DNA of 13,177 nt from Nitrososphaeria archaeon (lineage in GTDB: Archaea; Thermoproteota; Nitrososphaeria; JACIWG01). The stretch's first letter is position 1, and every line of letters starts with the position of its first letter. The notes under the pieces are model-generated. The model worked only from the letters and a program-made list of their open reading frames with translations. It ran no database searches and was not told the origin of the DNA. The DNA is taken from contig JACIWG010000035.1 in assembly GCA_014361085.1 (NCBI GenBank), forward strand, positions 1 through 13,177. The letters are read 5' to 3'. This document shows positions 7,065-13,121 of this stretch, in pieces. Position numbers and translations under genes: made by a program.

Positions 7065-8304
7065 AACTTAAATTAATCATCTTAAATGGTCCATAAAATT
7101 CGTCTATTCTAATGAGCTCGTTAAGTTTCGCTATCCGTTCTCCGCCTACAACACCCGATTTCATAATTTCTCCTGAGACACCTAGGGCTATGTGTGCAAG
7201 ATGGAAGTCTACACTTTCGCCAGACCTATGTGAGACGGTGACAACATACTTGTTAGCTTTAGCTGTTTTAGCAAAGTTTAGAGCGTCACCAAGTGGGCCT
7301 ACCTGATTGACCTTCAATATGACACCATTACCAGCACCAATCTTAACACCCTCTAGAAGCCTGTTAGTGTTTGTTACAAATAGGTCGTCTCCAACAATAT
7401 ATGTTCGCTTCGATTCTCTAGTTAATATTGAAAAGCCTTCAAAGTCGTCTTCAAAAAGTGGATCTTCAATATAGGCTGGAGAATATTTGTCTATTATAGA
7501 AAGGACAAAGTTTATCTGTTCACTCCTAGAAAATTTAACACCTCTACGTGAATACTCATAAGATTTTGTTTCAGGATTGTATAGTGAGGATGATGCAAAG
7601 TCTATGCCCATTTTAACCTTAAAACCTAACTTATCACTTACATTATTTACTGCTTCATAAACTATTTCTAGTGCTTCAAGGTCGTTTAAGTTTGGAGCCC
7701 ATGCGCCTTCATCACCCTTTCCTCCAGAAAATGATGGATCCTTCTTTTCAATCAGTTTTCTTACTTCCTTATGAACAAGAATGTTAGCATATATTGCATC
7801 ATAAACTCTTTTCGCGCCGACAGGTAATGAAAGGAATTCTTGTATGTCAGGAGAACCTGGACCAGCATGTTTTCCACCGCCCAAAACATTTCCCAGTGGA
7901 AACGGGTGACCATACTCTTTTTCTCCGCCGATTAGCTTAAACATTGGAACACCAAGAGCCTTGGATGCAGCATCTACAGATGCAACAGTTATGGCAAAGA
8001 CGGCGGCGCCACCGATTTTACAAAAGTTGGGTGTCTGATCTATCTGATGAAATAGTTCTGCTAGACCCACAATGTCATCAGATTTAAATCCTACGAGCTT
8101 CCTTGAATATTCTTTAAAGGCTTGAAGTGCACCTTCTGGACCTGATGGGGGGAAAGCTACAGCTTCAGCTGCACCAGTACTTGCTCCAGCTGGAGCACAT
8201 GCTCGACCCACGAAACCGTCAACAATAACATCTGCTTCAAAGGCCTTTTCCCCGCGACTGTTGAATACGATTCTAGCTTTTAGGTCTCTAATTTCTGTGC
8301 CCAT
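7060..8304 (-). CDS. eno: Enolase (phosphopyruvate hydratase)
   Basis: A cytosolic glycolytic/gluconeogenic enzyme of 414 aa that interconverts 2-phosphoglycerate and phosphoenolpyruvate. The residues expected for catalysis are present: Ser42 in the GASTG loop, His146 in GGGKHAG, Glu156 in DIQEF, Glu199 in KGDEGAWAPN, Mg ligands Asp235 (GIDFASS), Glu280 (YIEDPL) and Asp306 (VGDDLF), Lys331 in KVNQ, SHRSGES (358-364) with His359, and Lys382. Differences from the usual pattern are Ala for the first Ser of SGASTG, GGGKHAG in place of NGGxHA, and a short segment PPSGPEGA where many enolases have the RDGD stretch. These look like lineage divergence, not loss of function. ATG at 8304 is preferred over the upstream GTG at 8313, which falls inside the Shine-Dalgarno AGGTGA. 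It lies between rpoN (5-nt gap) and rps2 (5-nt gap), a common archaeal arrangement. Confidence 0.95.
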   Translation of the reverse strand: MGTEIRDLKARIVFNSRGEKAFEADVIVDGFVGRACAPAGASTGAAEAVAFPPSGPEGALQAFKEYSRKLVGFKSDDIVGLAELFHQIDQTPNFCKIGGAAVFAITVASVDAASKALGVPMFKLIGGEKEYGHPFPLGNVLGGGKHAGPGSPDIQEFLSLPVGAKRVYDAIYANILVHKEVRKLIEKKDPSFSGGKGDEGAWAPNLNDLEALEIVYEAVNNVSDKLGFKVKMGIDFASSSLYNPETKSYEYSRRGVKFSRSEQINFVLSIIDKYSPAYIEDPLFEDDFEGFSILTRESKRTYIVGDDLFVTNTNRLLEGVKIGAGNGVILKVNQVGPLGDALNFAKTAKANKYVVTVSHRSGESVDFHLAHIALGVSGEIMKSGVVGGERIAKLNELIRIDEFYGPFKMINLSW

Positions 8305-8309
8305 TACAA

Positions 8310-8315
8310 TCACCT
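8310..8315 (-). promoter_or_regulatory. Shine-Dalgarno sequence of eno containing the rpoN stop
   Basis: AGGTGA on the minus strand, 5 nt before ATG at 8304. TGA (8310-8312) is the rpoN stop, and the apparent upstream GTG start of enolase is part of this motif. The Arg codon AGG plus the stop thus double as the ribosome-binding signal. Confidence 0.75.
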
Positions 8316-8543
8316 AACAACCTGATATTCTTTACCCTTTCTATAAACTGATTCCTCATAAGGTAAAATTTGGTCGATTACATCAACATTTGTAATGAAC
8401 ATTCTTCTACAACAGTATCTTTTGACACCTAGGGCATCTAAAACTTTCCCAGGGTCTTCACCCATTTGAACACGTTTTTTAAATTCTTCATACTTGTCTC
8501 CAATTAAGGAACCACATGTGAAACATCTAATGGGAAACATCAT
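8310..8543 (-). CDS. rpoN: DNA-directed RNA polymerase subunit N (Rpb10 homologue)
   Basis: A small zinc-binding RNA polymerase subunit of 77 aa, equivalent to eukaryotic Rpb10, that helps assemble the RpoD/RpoL platform. The hallmark MMFPIRCFTCGSLIG carries Cys7 and Cys10, and KRYCCRRMF provides Cys44 and Cys45, completing the CxxC...CC zinc site. ALGVKRYCCRRM is close to the family consensus. The C-terminus is about ten residues longer than many archaeal RpoN proteins and basic (YRKGKEYQVVR). ATG at 8543 is followed directly by a second ATG. AGGTGA lies 6 nt upstream and overlaps the rps9 stop. rpoK, commonly the next gene, is not present before eno. Confidence 0.97.
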   Translation of the reverse strand: MMFPIRCFTCGSLIGDKYEEFKKRVQMGEDPGKVLDALGVKRYCCRRMFITNVDVIDQILPYEESVYRKGKEYQVVR

Positions 8544-8549
8544 ATAATC

Positions 8550-8954
8550 TCACCTATAAGATTTCTGACGTCTTCTTCTTGGACCTGGACCGCCAAACTT
8601 TTTGGGTTCAGTCTGTCTAGGATCGCCTACAATAAGGTACCTATCGTAATCGAGAAAACGCTTCTTCAGCTCCTCTGACCCACTCCATTCGACAAGACCT
8701 CTTGAGATTGCCATTGCACATGCTTCAGCTCTGCTCATAAAACCTCCACCTCTAACCTTCACATTAATATCCACTTTATTTGAAATCTCTTTAGCCAAAA
8801 GCAGGGGAGTCATTATTCTCAATCGAGCAAATTCGGGTTGAAGAATTTCTATTGGAACATTATTTATCCAAACCCTTCCCTGCCCTGATGTTACTGTAGC
8901 CTGAGCGTAGGCAGTTTTTCTCCAACCATCTGATTGCACAACCTTCTTCGCCAT
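8550..8954 (-). CDS. rps9: 30S ribosomal protein uS9
   Basis: A small-subunit ribosomal protein of 134 aa. RKTAYAQATVTSGQGRVWIN matches the archaeal S9 N-terminal region, VRGGGFMSRAEACAMAISRGL is the conserved core, and the basic tail GPGPRRRRQKSYR reaches the decoding-site region in known ribosomes. The start is ATG at 8954, not the TTG immediately upstream, because AGGTGA (8962-8967) has a 7-nt spacing to this ATG. The gene is 7 nt after rpl13, whose stop lies inside that motif, and 6 nt before rpoN. Length and motifs are normal. Confidence 0.97.
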   Translation of the reverse strand: MAKKVVQSDGWRKTAYAQATVTSGQGRVWINNVPIEILQPEFARLRIMTPLLLAKEISNKVDINVKVRGGGFMSRAEACAMAISRGLVEWSGSEELKKRFLDYDRYLIVGDPRQTEPKKFGGPGPRRRRQKSYR

Positions 8955-8961
8955 CAAACAT

Positions 8962-9402
8962 TCACCTACTTACTAAATGTTGTGAAACCTCACCAACACT
9001 AATATAAAACGATATTGGTTTTTTAGCCAACGCTTCTGGAAAAGTCACCTTTTCAACTTTTTCATATTCTTTTGGAGTCCCTGTAAAAACCTTTAGCCTA
9101 TCATAGGCTAGTGCACCCTTACTTTTTCTCATGGGAAGCATGCCCCTAACTGTTCTTGAAACAATATTTTCTGGCCGCCTAGGATGATATGGACCATATT
9201 CGGGGTTAACTCTACTCTTTATTTCAAGCTTTGAAAAAAACTCGTTGAGTGTTGATTTTCTACTGCCAGAAAGTAGAATTTTTTCAGCATTAACTATTAC
9301 TACACGGTTGCCTTCTAGAAGAAGTTTAGCGACTTTAGACGCTAACCGTCCAAGTATGTGACCATTTCCATCTACAACAATTACTTTTCCTGGCTCAACC
9401 AT
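8962..9402 (-). CDS. rpl13: 50S ribosomal protein uL13
   Basis: A large-subunit ribosomal protein of 146 aa. The N-terminus VIVVDGNGHILGRLASKVAK is the archaeal L13 signature. The mid-region YGPYHPRRPENIVSRTVRGM followed by LPMRKSKGALAYDRLKVFTG is strongly conserved. ATG at 9402 lies 2 nt after the rpl18e stop. GGTGGT, encoding the final Gly-Gly of L18e, provides the ribosome-binding sequence, so the pair is probably coupled. No anomalies were seen. Confidence 0.97.
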   Translation of the reverse strand: MVEPGKVIVVDGNGHILGRLASKVAKLLLEGNRVVIVNAEKILLSGSRKSTLNEFFSKLEIKSRVNPEYGPYHPRRPENIVSRTVRGMLPMRKSKGALAYDRLKVFTGTPKEYEKVEKVTFPEALAKKPISFYISVGEVSQHLVSR

Positions 9403-9404
9403 CT

Positions 9405-9767
9405 TTAACCACCGAAAACTTTAATGTTAGAACCGTCTGGAAAACGGTCTATAAATTCTATCAAAGACAGGTAAGTTCCACCAGCTTCCTGAACCTTCTT
9501 TATAGCACTTTTTGATGCAAAAAGAGCGGATACTGTAACAGGATGGTCTAGAAAACCATCGCCTAAAAGTTTTCCAGGAACTAGAACAATATCATTTTCT
9601 TTAGTTAACTTGGAAATTTTGCCAACGTTTACTTCTGGACGCCTAGACCTTGGCCTAAGTATAATTTCTTCTATATTAGACCAAAAATTTTTGTTTCCAG
9701 TCTTTGATACAGTCCTAATCTTTTTAACTGCTTCCATGATTATAGGATTCTTAACCCTTCTTTTCAA
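9405..9767 (-). CDS. rpl18e: 50S ribosomal protein eL18 (archaeal L18e)
   Basis: A large-subunit ribosomal protein of 120 aa, found in archaea and eukaryotes but not bacteria. KNP followed by a helix, NFWSNIEEIILRPRSRRPEVNVGKISKLT, VLVPGKLLGDGFLDHPVTVSALFAS and the terminal YLSLIEF...GSNIKVFGG fit the family. The reading frame is open well upstream into rpoD. I choose TTG at 9767, giving MKRRVKNP..., because the family N-terminus normally starts just before the conserved Asn-Pro and GTGGTGGT sits 5 nt upstream. ATG at 9782 (MWWSKL...) is the main alternative. The chosen start overlaps rpoD by 17 nt, consistent with coupled translation. Confidence 0.92.
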   Translation of the reverse strand: MKRRVKNPIIMEAVKKIRTVSKTGNKNFWSNIEEIILRPRSRRPEVNVGKISKLTKENDIVLVPGKLLGDGFLDHPVTVSALFASKSAIKKVQEAGGTYLSLIEFIDRFPDGSNIKVFGG

Positions 9768-10581
9768 CTTCGACCACCACATTCGATAGGCCTTCGATGA
9801 CCTTATCAACCTGTGATATAAGCTCTTTAACTGCATTAAGAAGTATGTCTCTAGCTGACATTGAACCTACACTTTCAATAATTAGGATAAATTTGTCTTC
9901 AGCCTCTTCAACACTTATACCCTTAGGCTCAGACTTACATGCTCTAACACATTCCATGCACAGGCTACAGTTTAATGGATTATCAATTTGAAGTAAACCT
10001 TCTTTTATAGACAAGACATTTTTCACACATGCGTCAACGCAGGCGCCACAATTATCACAGGATTTACCTTTAACAATTATAGGATACGATTTAAGCACCG
10101 AGACCGAGGCAGCCTGCCATTTTGAATGATCTTTACCTCTACCCAATTTTGCATATGCTTCAAGTTTAACCTTTTGACCTGGAGAAAGTTTGAGAAGAGG
10201 AATATTCGGCGATATAGGCTTAACATCCTCGTCTTCAGAAACAAGTTCGCCAGAGTACACAGTCCTAACTTTATCACCGGCTTCTACGTCCAAGACAAGT
10301 AGTACACGACACCTGGGACACCCCAGAGAACTCTTACAATCACATTCTGATGGAAGCACATATTTTCCAACCGGAGTTTTTAATGGGACCATAGCCAACC
10401 TATGTGCAATAACTTCATCATAGAAAGAGGATGAATTTTCTAGAATCACTACATCATCTATAGCCATTGTAGGTACAAGTGAGAGGGCAGCACGTCTTAT
10501 TGCGTTAACATATATTCTTGGATAGCCCTCGAACAGAACCTTTATCCGCTCATAAGATTCTTCGAGAACTTGGACCTGCAT
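9751..10581 (-). CDS. rpoD: DNA-directed RNA polymerase subunit D (Rpb3/alpha-like) with two ferredoxin-type 4Fe-4S motifs
   Basis: A 276-aa assembly-platform subunit of archaeal RNA polymerase, homologous to eukaryotic Rpb3/AC40 and the bacterial alpha N-terminal domain. YPRIYVNAIRRAALSLVPTMAID is the dimerisation-type motif that pairs with RpoL. Cys80, 82, 88 and 91 (CDC...CPRC) form a predicted zinc loop. An inserted ferredoxin-like domain carries two complete CxxCxxCxxxC motifs: Cys175, 178, 181, 185 and Cys205, 208, 211, 215. In other archaea such domains bind one or two 4Fe-4S clusters and affect subunit assembly and possibly redox sensing. With all eight Cys present, two clusters are predicted. 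The frame extends 27 codons upstream into rps11, but ATG at 10581 gives the conserved N-terminus and has GAAGGG 6 nt upstream. It lies 1 nt after rps11 and overlaps rpl18e. Confidence 0.96.
   Translation of the reverse strand: MQVQVLEESYERIKVLFEGYPRIYVNAIRRAALSLVPTMAIDDVVILENSSSFYDEVIAHRLAMVPLKTPVGKYVLPSECDCKSSLGCPRCRVLLVLDVEAGDKVRTVYSGELVSEDEDVKPISPNIPLLKLSPGQKVKLEAYAKLGRGKDHSKWQAASVSVLKSYPIIVKGKSCDNCGACVDACVKNVLSIKEGLLQIDNPLNCSLCMECVRACKSEPKGISVEEAEDKFILIIESVGSMSARDILLNAVKELISQVDKVIEGLSNVVVEVEKKG
9773..9780 (-). promoter_or_regulatory. Shine-Dalgarno-like sequence of rpl18e inside rpoD
   Basis: GTGGTGGT on the minus strand, 5 nt before TTG at 9767 and within the last codons of rpoD. It is the main support for the TTG start of rpl18e over the nearby in-frame ATG at 9782, which overlaps the motif. 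Confidence 0.5.
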
Positions 10582-10582
10582 A

Positions 10583-10990
10583 CTATGCCCTTCTACCCCT
10601 CCTTCCTCCAGGCTTACGGGTTGTATCATGTGGTATTGGTGTAACATCCTCAATTCTTGCAATCTTGAAACCAGCTCTAGCTAAAGCCCTAAGTGCAGCG
10701 TTGAGGCCTGGACCTGGAACCCTTGGACCTGTACCGCCTACAGCACGAACCTTTATTATTATAGAGGTTATACCCTTCCTTTTTGCTTCTTCAGCACAGG
10801 CCATGGCAGATTTAATGGCAGCATATGGTGATGATTCGAACCTATCTGCTTTAACGTGACGGCCACCGGAGCTTATAGCAATAGTTTCAGCTCCAGATAG
10901 GTCTGTAAAATGGACTATTGTATTATTGTATGAGCTATATATGTGTACAATCGCCCACCTCTCCTCCTGTGAACTTGTTGATGTTGACAT
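10583..10990 (-). CDS. rps11: 30S ribosomal protein uS11
   Basis: A small-subunit platform ribosomal protein of 135 aa. WAIVHIYSSYNNTIVHFTDL, the SGGRHVKADRFESSPYAA loop, VRAVGGTGPRVPGPGLNAAL and the C-terminal TPIPHDTTRKPGGRRGRRA are textbook archaeal S11. ATG at 10990 follows rps4 by 4 nt. GAGGTTGA (10995-11002) is the probable Shine-Dalgarno and contains the rps4 stop. A Ser/Thr-rich N-terminal tail of about 10 residues precedes the conserved part. A 113-residue open frame on the opposite strand is only a shadow of this gene. Confidence 0.98.
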   Translation of the reverse strand: MSTSTSSQEERWAIVHIYSSYNNTIVHFTDLSGAETIAISSGGRHVKADRFESSPYAAIKSAMACAEEAKRKGITSIIIKVRAVGGTGPRVPGPGLNAALRALARAGFKIARIEDVTPIPHDTTRKPGGRRGRRA

Positions 10991-10994
10991 CTAA

Positions 10995-11504
10995 TCAACC
11001 TCTTTGAGACTCCAAAACAACCTTTAGAGGGCTATCCTCCCTTAACCTAATAGAACCTTCTTCGTCGACCATAACAAACATTCCAGGCCTTCTAACAACA
11101 CGATCCTTCATAACTATATGACCGTGGACAATAAATTGCCTAGCTTGATAAGGAGATTTAGCTAAACCCTTCCTCCACACAATTGTCTGAAGCCTTCGCT
11201 CTAATATATCCTCAACTGTTAAATTCAGTATATCATCCAATGTTGAACCTTCACGAACAAAACCATATCTTAAAAGCTTCCTTAACAGAATACCTTCCCT
11301 AGCCTTACGCTCACTTTCAGACATAGCTAAAAGAAGTCTAGCCTGACCCCTAATTTTTGATAGAATAGTCTTAGCCTTCCAAAGTTCACGCTTATTTCTT
11401 AAACCATAAGCACCCAATAGCTGAAGCTCAGAAGAAAGAGTATCGATTCGCCAAGGCATCTTTGGTGAACTATATTTTTTCTTTGGCTTTTTAGGGTCAC
11501 CCAT
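10995..11504 (-). CDS. rps4: 30S ribosomal protein uS4
   Basis: A primary 16S rRNA-binding ribosomal protein of 169 aa. The archaeal N-terminus MGDPKKPKKKYSSPKMPW is followed by LGAYGLRNKRELWKAKTIL. The S4 RNA-binding domain includes RRLQTIVWRKGLAKSPYQAR followed by the segment QFIVHGHIVMKDRVVRRPG. Archaeal S4 lacks the zinc knuckle of many bacterial forms, and none is seen here. ATG at 11504 is supported by AGGGGTG (11512-11518) 7 nt upstream. An 89-nt gap separates it from rps13; this is the largest gap in the window and carries a TATA-like element. The gene is 4 nt from rps11. Confidence 0.97.
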   Translation of the reverse strand: MGDPKKPKKKYSSPKMPWRIDTLSSELQLLGAYGLRNKRELWKAKTILSKIRGQARLLLAMSESERKAREGILLRKLLRYGFVREGSTLDDILNLTVEDILERRLQTIVWRKGLAKSPYQARQFIVHGHIVMKDRVVRRPGMFVMVDEEGSIRLREDSPLKVVLESQRG

Positions 11505-11593
11505 AAACTTACACCCCTATAATGATTTCTGCAACTCGCCTAATAGAGGATACTGTTATAAAGATTTTTATTTGAACACAGTTCATTTTAATA
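11505..11593 (-). promoter_or_regulatory. Intergenic region with candidate promoter for rps4
   Basis: This 89-nt AT-rich gap contains CTTTATAA on the minus strand at 11556-11563, a good match to an archaeal TATA box. A start site about 25 nt downstream (near 11535) would give a leader of roughly 30 nt containing AGGGGTG before the rps4 ATG. It may allow expression of rps4 and the genes below it independently of rps13. No tRNA-like fold was seen. Assignment is by motif only. Confidence 0.4.
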
Positions 11594-12085
11594 TCACTTT
11601 TTACCCTTCTCCTTTTCACCTGCAGACTGAGTTTTGGCAGCACCCTTTCTAACACCAACTGTCATACCCTTTCTTCCAGTAGTTCTTGTCCTTTGACCTC
11701 TAACTTTAAGGCCAAGAGAGTGTCTTACACCTCTCCAACTCATAATTTCCTTTTCCCTCCTAATATCCTCCTTTACTATAAATTCGAGGTCAGAACTTAT
11801 CAAATGTATATTTGAGCCAGAAGAAGGGTCTCTTCTTCTATTTAAGAGATAAGGTAGATCAATGTATGAGTGAAGTGATTTTACATAATCATCGATCATT
11901 TTTAGGTCGGCTTCTGAAAGTGAGCCAAGCCTAACGTTTGGGTCAAGGTTAAGCCTATTAACTATCGCATTTGCTGTAGTAAAGCCTATACCTTTAATGT
12001 CAGCTAAAGCTGCAATTAGTTTCTTCTTTCCATTTAAATCTCTTCCACCCAATCTTACAATATGCCTAAATTCGGATGAAGACAT
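11594..12085 (-). CDS. rps13: 30S ribosomal protein uS13
   Basis: A small-subunit head ribosomal protein of 163 aa. EFRHIVRLGGRDLNGKKKLI, the helix-hairpin-helix segment DIKGIGFTTANAI, and the tail RGVRHSLGLKVRGQRTRTTG identify archaeal S13. A lysine-rich extension (ending EKEKGKK) follows. The frame remains open another 33 codons upstream to an ATG at 12184, but those residues are not S13-like and would overlap the DUF4430 gene. ATG at 12085 gives the normal N-terminus, with a weak AAGGAAGGT sequence just upstream. It is the first gene of the translation block, about 77 nt after the DUF4430 gene and 89 nt before rps4. Confidence 0.96.
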   Translation of the reverse strand: MSSSEFRHIVRLGGRDLNGKKKLIAALADIKGIGFTTANAIVNRLNLDPNVRLGSLSEADLKMIDDYVKSLHSYIDLPYLLNRRRDPSSGSNIHLISSDLEFIVKEDIRREKEIMSWRGVRHSLGLKVRGQRTRTTGRKGMTVGVRKGAAKTQSAGEKEKGKK

Positions 12086-12162
12086 GCTAACCTTCCTTAC
12101 AAGCTCCCTATGAACACCCTTATTAATAGTTTTTATTATTTTTCTAAATGGGGGGTAGTTGG
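12086..12162 (-). promoter_or_regulatory. AT-rich spacer upstream of rps13, possible promoter
   Basis: This 77-nt gap includes an AT-rich run on the minus strand (about 12121-12145; AAAAATAATAAAAACTATTA) that could hold a TATA element for the ribosomal block. No sharp consensus is visible, so the assignment is tentative. Separation from the membrane-protein pair upstream makes an own promoter for rps13 plausible. Confidence 0.3.
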
Positions 12163-12618
12163 CTAGAACTTTACATAACGCCACTCAATAACATCGTCAT
12201 TTAATACCATAGTTTTTAAGGCACCAGTTTGAGACAATTCACCATTGACATAAAACATCCAGTACTTTGATGTGTTAATATCATTTTCAACGCCCAAAAT
12301 TTCTGTCACAAACACGTCTCCAAACTTTTCAGAAAACGTATACTTTATTCTCCCATCTACAGCAATTAAGGTCGCGTTTAGAACTGAAAAACTATGGTTA
12401 AGGGTGAAGTGCACAGGTTTAACAAAGACTGTTCCATTTCCAAAGTTTACTACAACTATGACAGTAGCATTTTTTAGAGAAGATTCTCTATAAGACTTTA
12501 AAGATGAGACTTCCCTTTCAAGCAAGTCAACACGATTAAAATATGAGGCTGCGAAAACAGACGCTAAGGTAGCCCATATGATAAGTATGATAACAAGGAA
12601 ATTCAACTTATTCAACAT
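12163..12618 (-). CDS. Membrane-anchored DUF4430 (transcobalamin C-terminal-like) protein
   Basis: A 151-aa protein predicted to face the cell exterior. Residues 6-24 form one hydrophobic segment (LNFLVIILIIWATLASVFAA), and no lipobox cysteine is seen. A short charged helix (about 30-48, possible coiled coil) leads to a domain at 52-151 matching DUF4430: VIVVVNFGNGT, FSVLNATL, then KYWMFYVNGELSQTGAL and DDVIEWRYV at the end. DUF4430 is related to the C-terminal domain of the vitamin B12 carriers transcobalamin and intrinsic factor. Ligand binding here is unproven. ATG at 12618 is chosen; GTG at 12624 lies inside the Shine-Dalgarno GAGGTG (12622-12627), and TTG at 12615 is also possible. It overlaps the upstream ECF-like gene by 11 nt, implying joint function. 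Confidence 0.75.
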   Translation of the reverse strand: MLNKLNFLVIILIIWATLASVFAASYFNRVDLLEREVSSLKSYRESSLKNATVIVVVNFGNGTVFVKPVHFTLNHSFSVLNATLIAVDGRIKYTFSEKFGDVFVTEILGVENDINTSKYWMFYVNGELSQTGALKTMVLNDDVIEWRYVKF

Positions 12619-13120
12619 AGACACCTCTTAATCGAGAAAAAACTTCTGGAATAACTAGTGAAGCAAGCATGGCATTCATGAACTCGTGAACAGGACCAAA
12701 TGGATAGGGTGAAGGGAAAAAGAGCATTATTACTGCAACCAGGATAGAGTAATTAAAAACATATGCTAGAGCTACTGAAGTAAAGAGATCATAAAAGAGT
12801 GTAGCGAAAAAGCCTAAAATAAATAGATTAAATCTCGAAATTTCACCACCAAACTTTATGAGAAGCGATCCTAGAACACCGACAAAACCCATTGTTGGAG
12901 CAGTAACCATTGTCCACACACCAGAGCCAAAATATAGTATATCAGTTATAGCCATAGACAAGAATCCGACGAGGAAACCGACAATCGGACCGGCGAAAAG
13001 GCCTGAAAACAGTGTAAAGAAGACAACAGGTTTTATGTTTGGAAGTGGAGCAAGAATTAGTCTTGATACTATTGTTGTTGATGTTAATATTGCTACAAGT
13101 GCAAGTTTTTTACTTTCCAT
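12608..13120 (-). CDS. Putative ECF-transporter substrate-binding (S) component
   Basis: A hydrophobic protein of 170 aa with about six predicted membrane segments, the size and topology of an energy-coupling-factor S component. Visible features are a first helix LALVAILTSTTIVSRLIL, the pattern TLFSGLFAGPIVGFLVGFLS followed by ITDILYFGSGVWTM, and a last helix preceded by FGPVHEFMNAMLAS. Small-residue and Gly-Pro patterns like FAGPIVGFLVGFLSM recur in S components for vitamins and other cofactors. The substrate cannot be read from sequence; pairing with a DUF4430 protein hints at a corrinoid. The ATP-binding and EcfT subunits are not in the window. ATG at 13120 is chosen, because TTG at 13138 would fall upstream of the start site predicted from the TATA-like element. 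It overlaps the next gene by 11 nt. Confidence 0.65.
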   Translation of the reverse strand: MESKKLALVAILTSTTIVSRLILAPLPNIKPVVFFTLFSGLFAGPIVGFLVGFLSMAITDILYFGSGVWTMVTAPTMGFVGVLGSLLIKFGGEISRFNLFILGFFATLFYDLFTSVALAYVFNYSILVAVIMLFFPSPYPFGPVHEFMNAMLASLVIPEVFSRLRGVYVE

Positions 13121-13121
13121 C

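Noticed and set aside
10582..10662. 27-residue N-terminal extension of RpoD
   Set aside because: It lies inside rps11 and is not conserved in RpoD. ATG at 10581 has a Shine-Dalgarno and the family N-terminus.
10518..10859. Open reading frame of 113 codons on the plus strand opposite rps11/rpoD
   Set aside because: The translation is Pro/Leu/Ala-rich and resembles no family. The opposite strand encodes unmistakable S11, so this is a codon-bias shadow.
11505..11593. Possible tRNA gene in the largest intergenic gap
   Set aside because: The gap is long enough, but no acceptor-stem pairing, T-loop (GTTCRA in context) or cloverleaf could be made out. It is AT-rich and looks like a promoter plus leader.
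12086..12184. 33-residue N-terminal extension of S13 from ATG at 12184
   Set aside because: It is not S13-like in sequence and would overlap the DUF4430 gene. ATG at 12085 gives the standard archaeal N-terminus.
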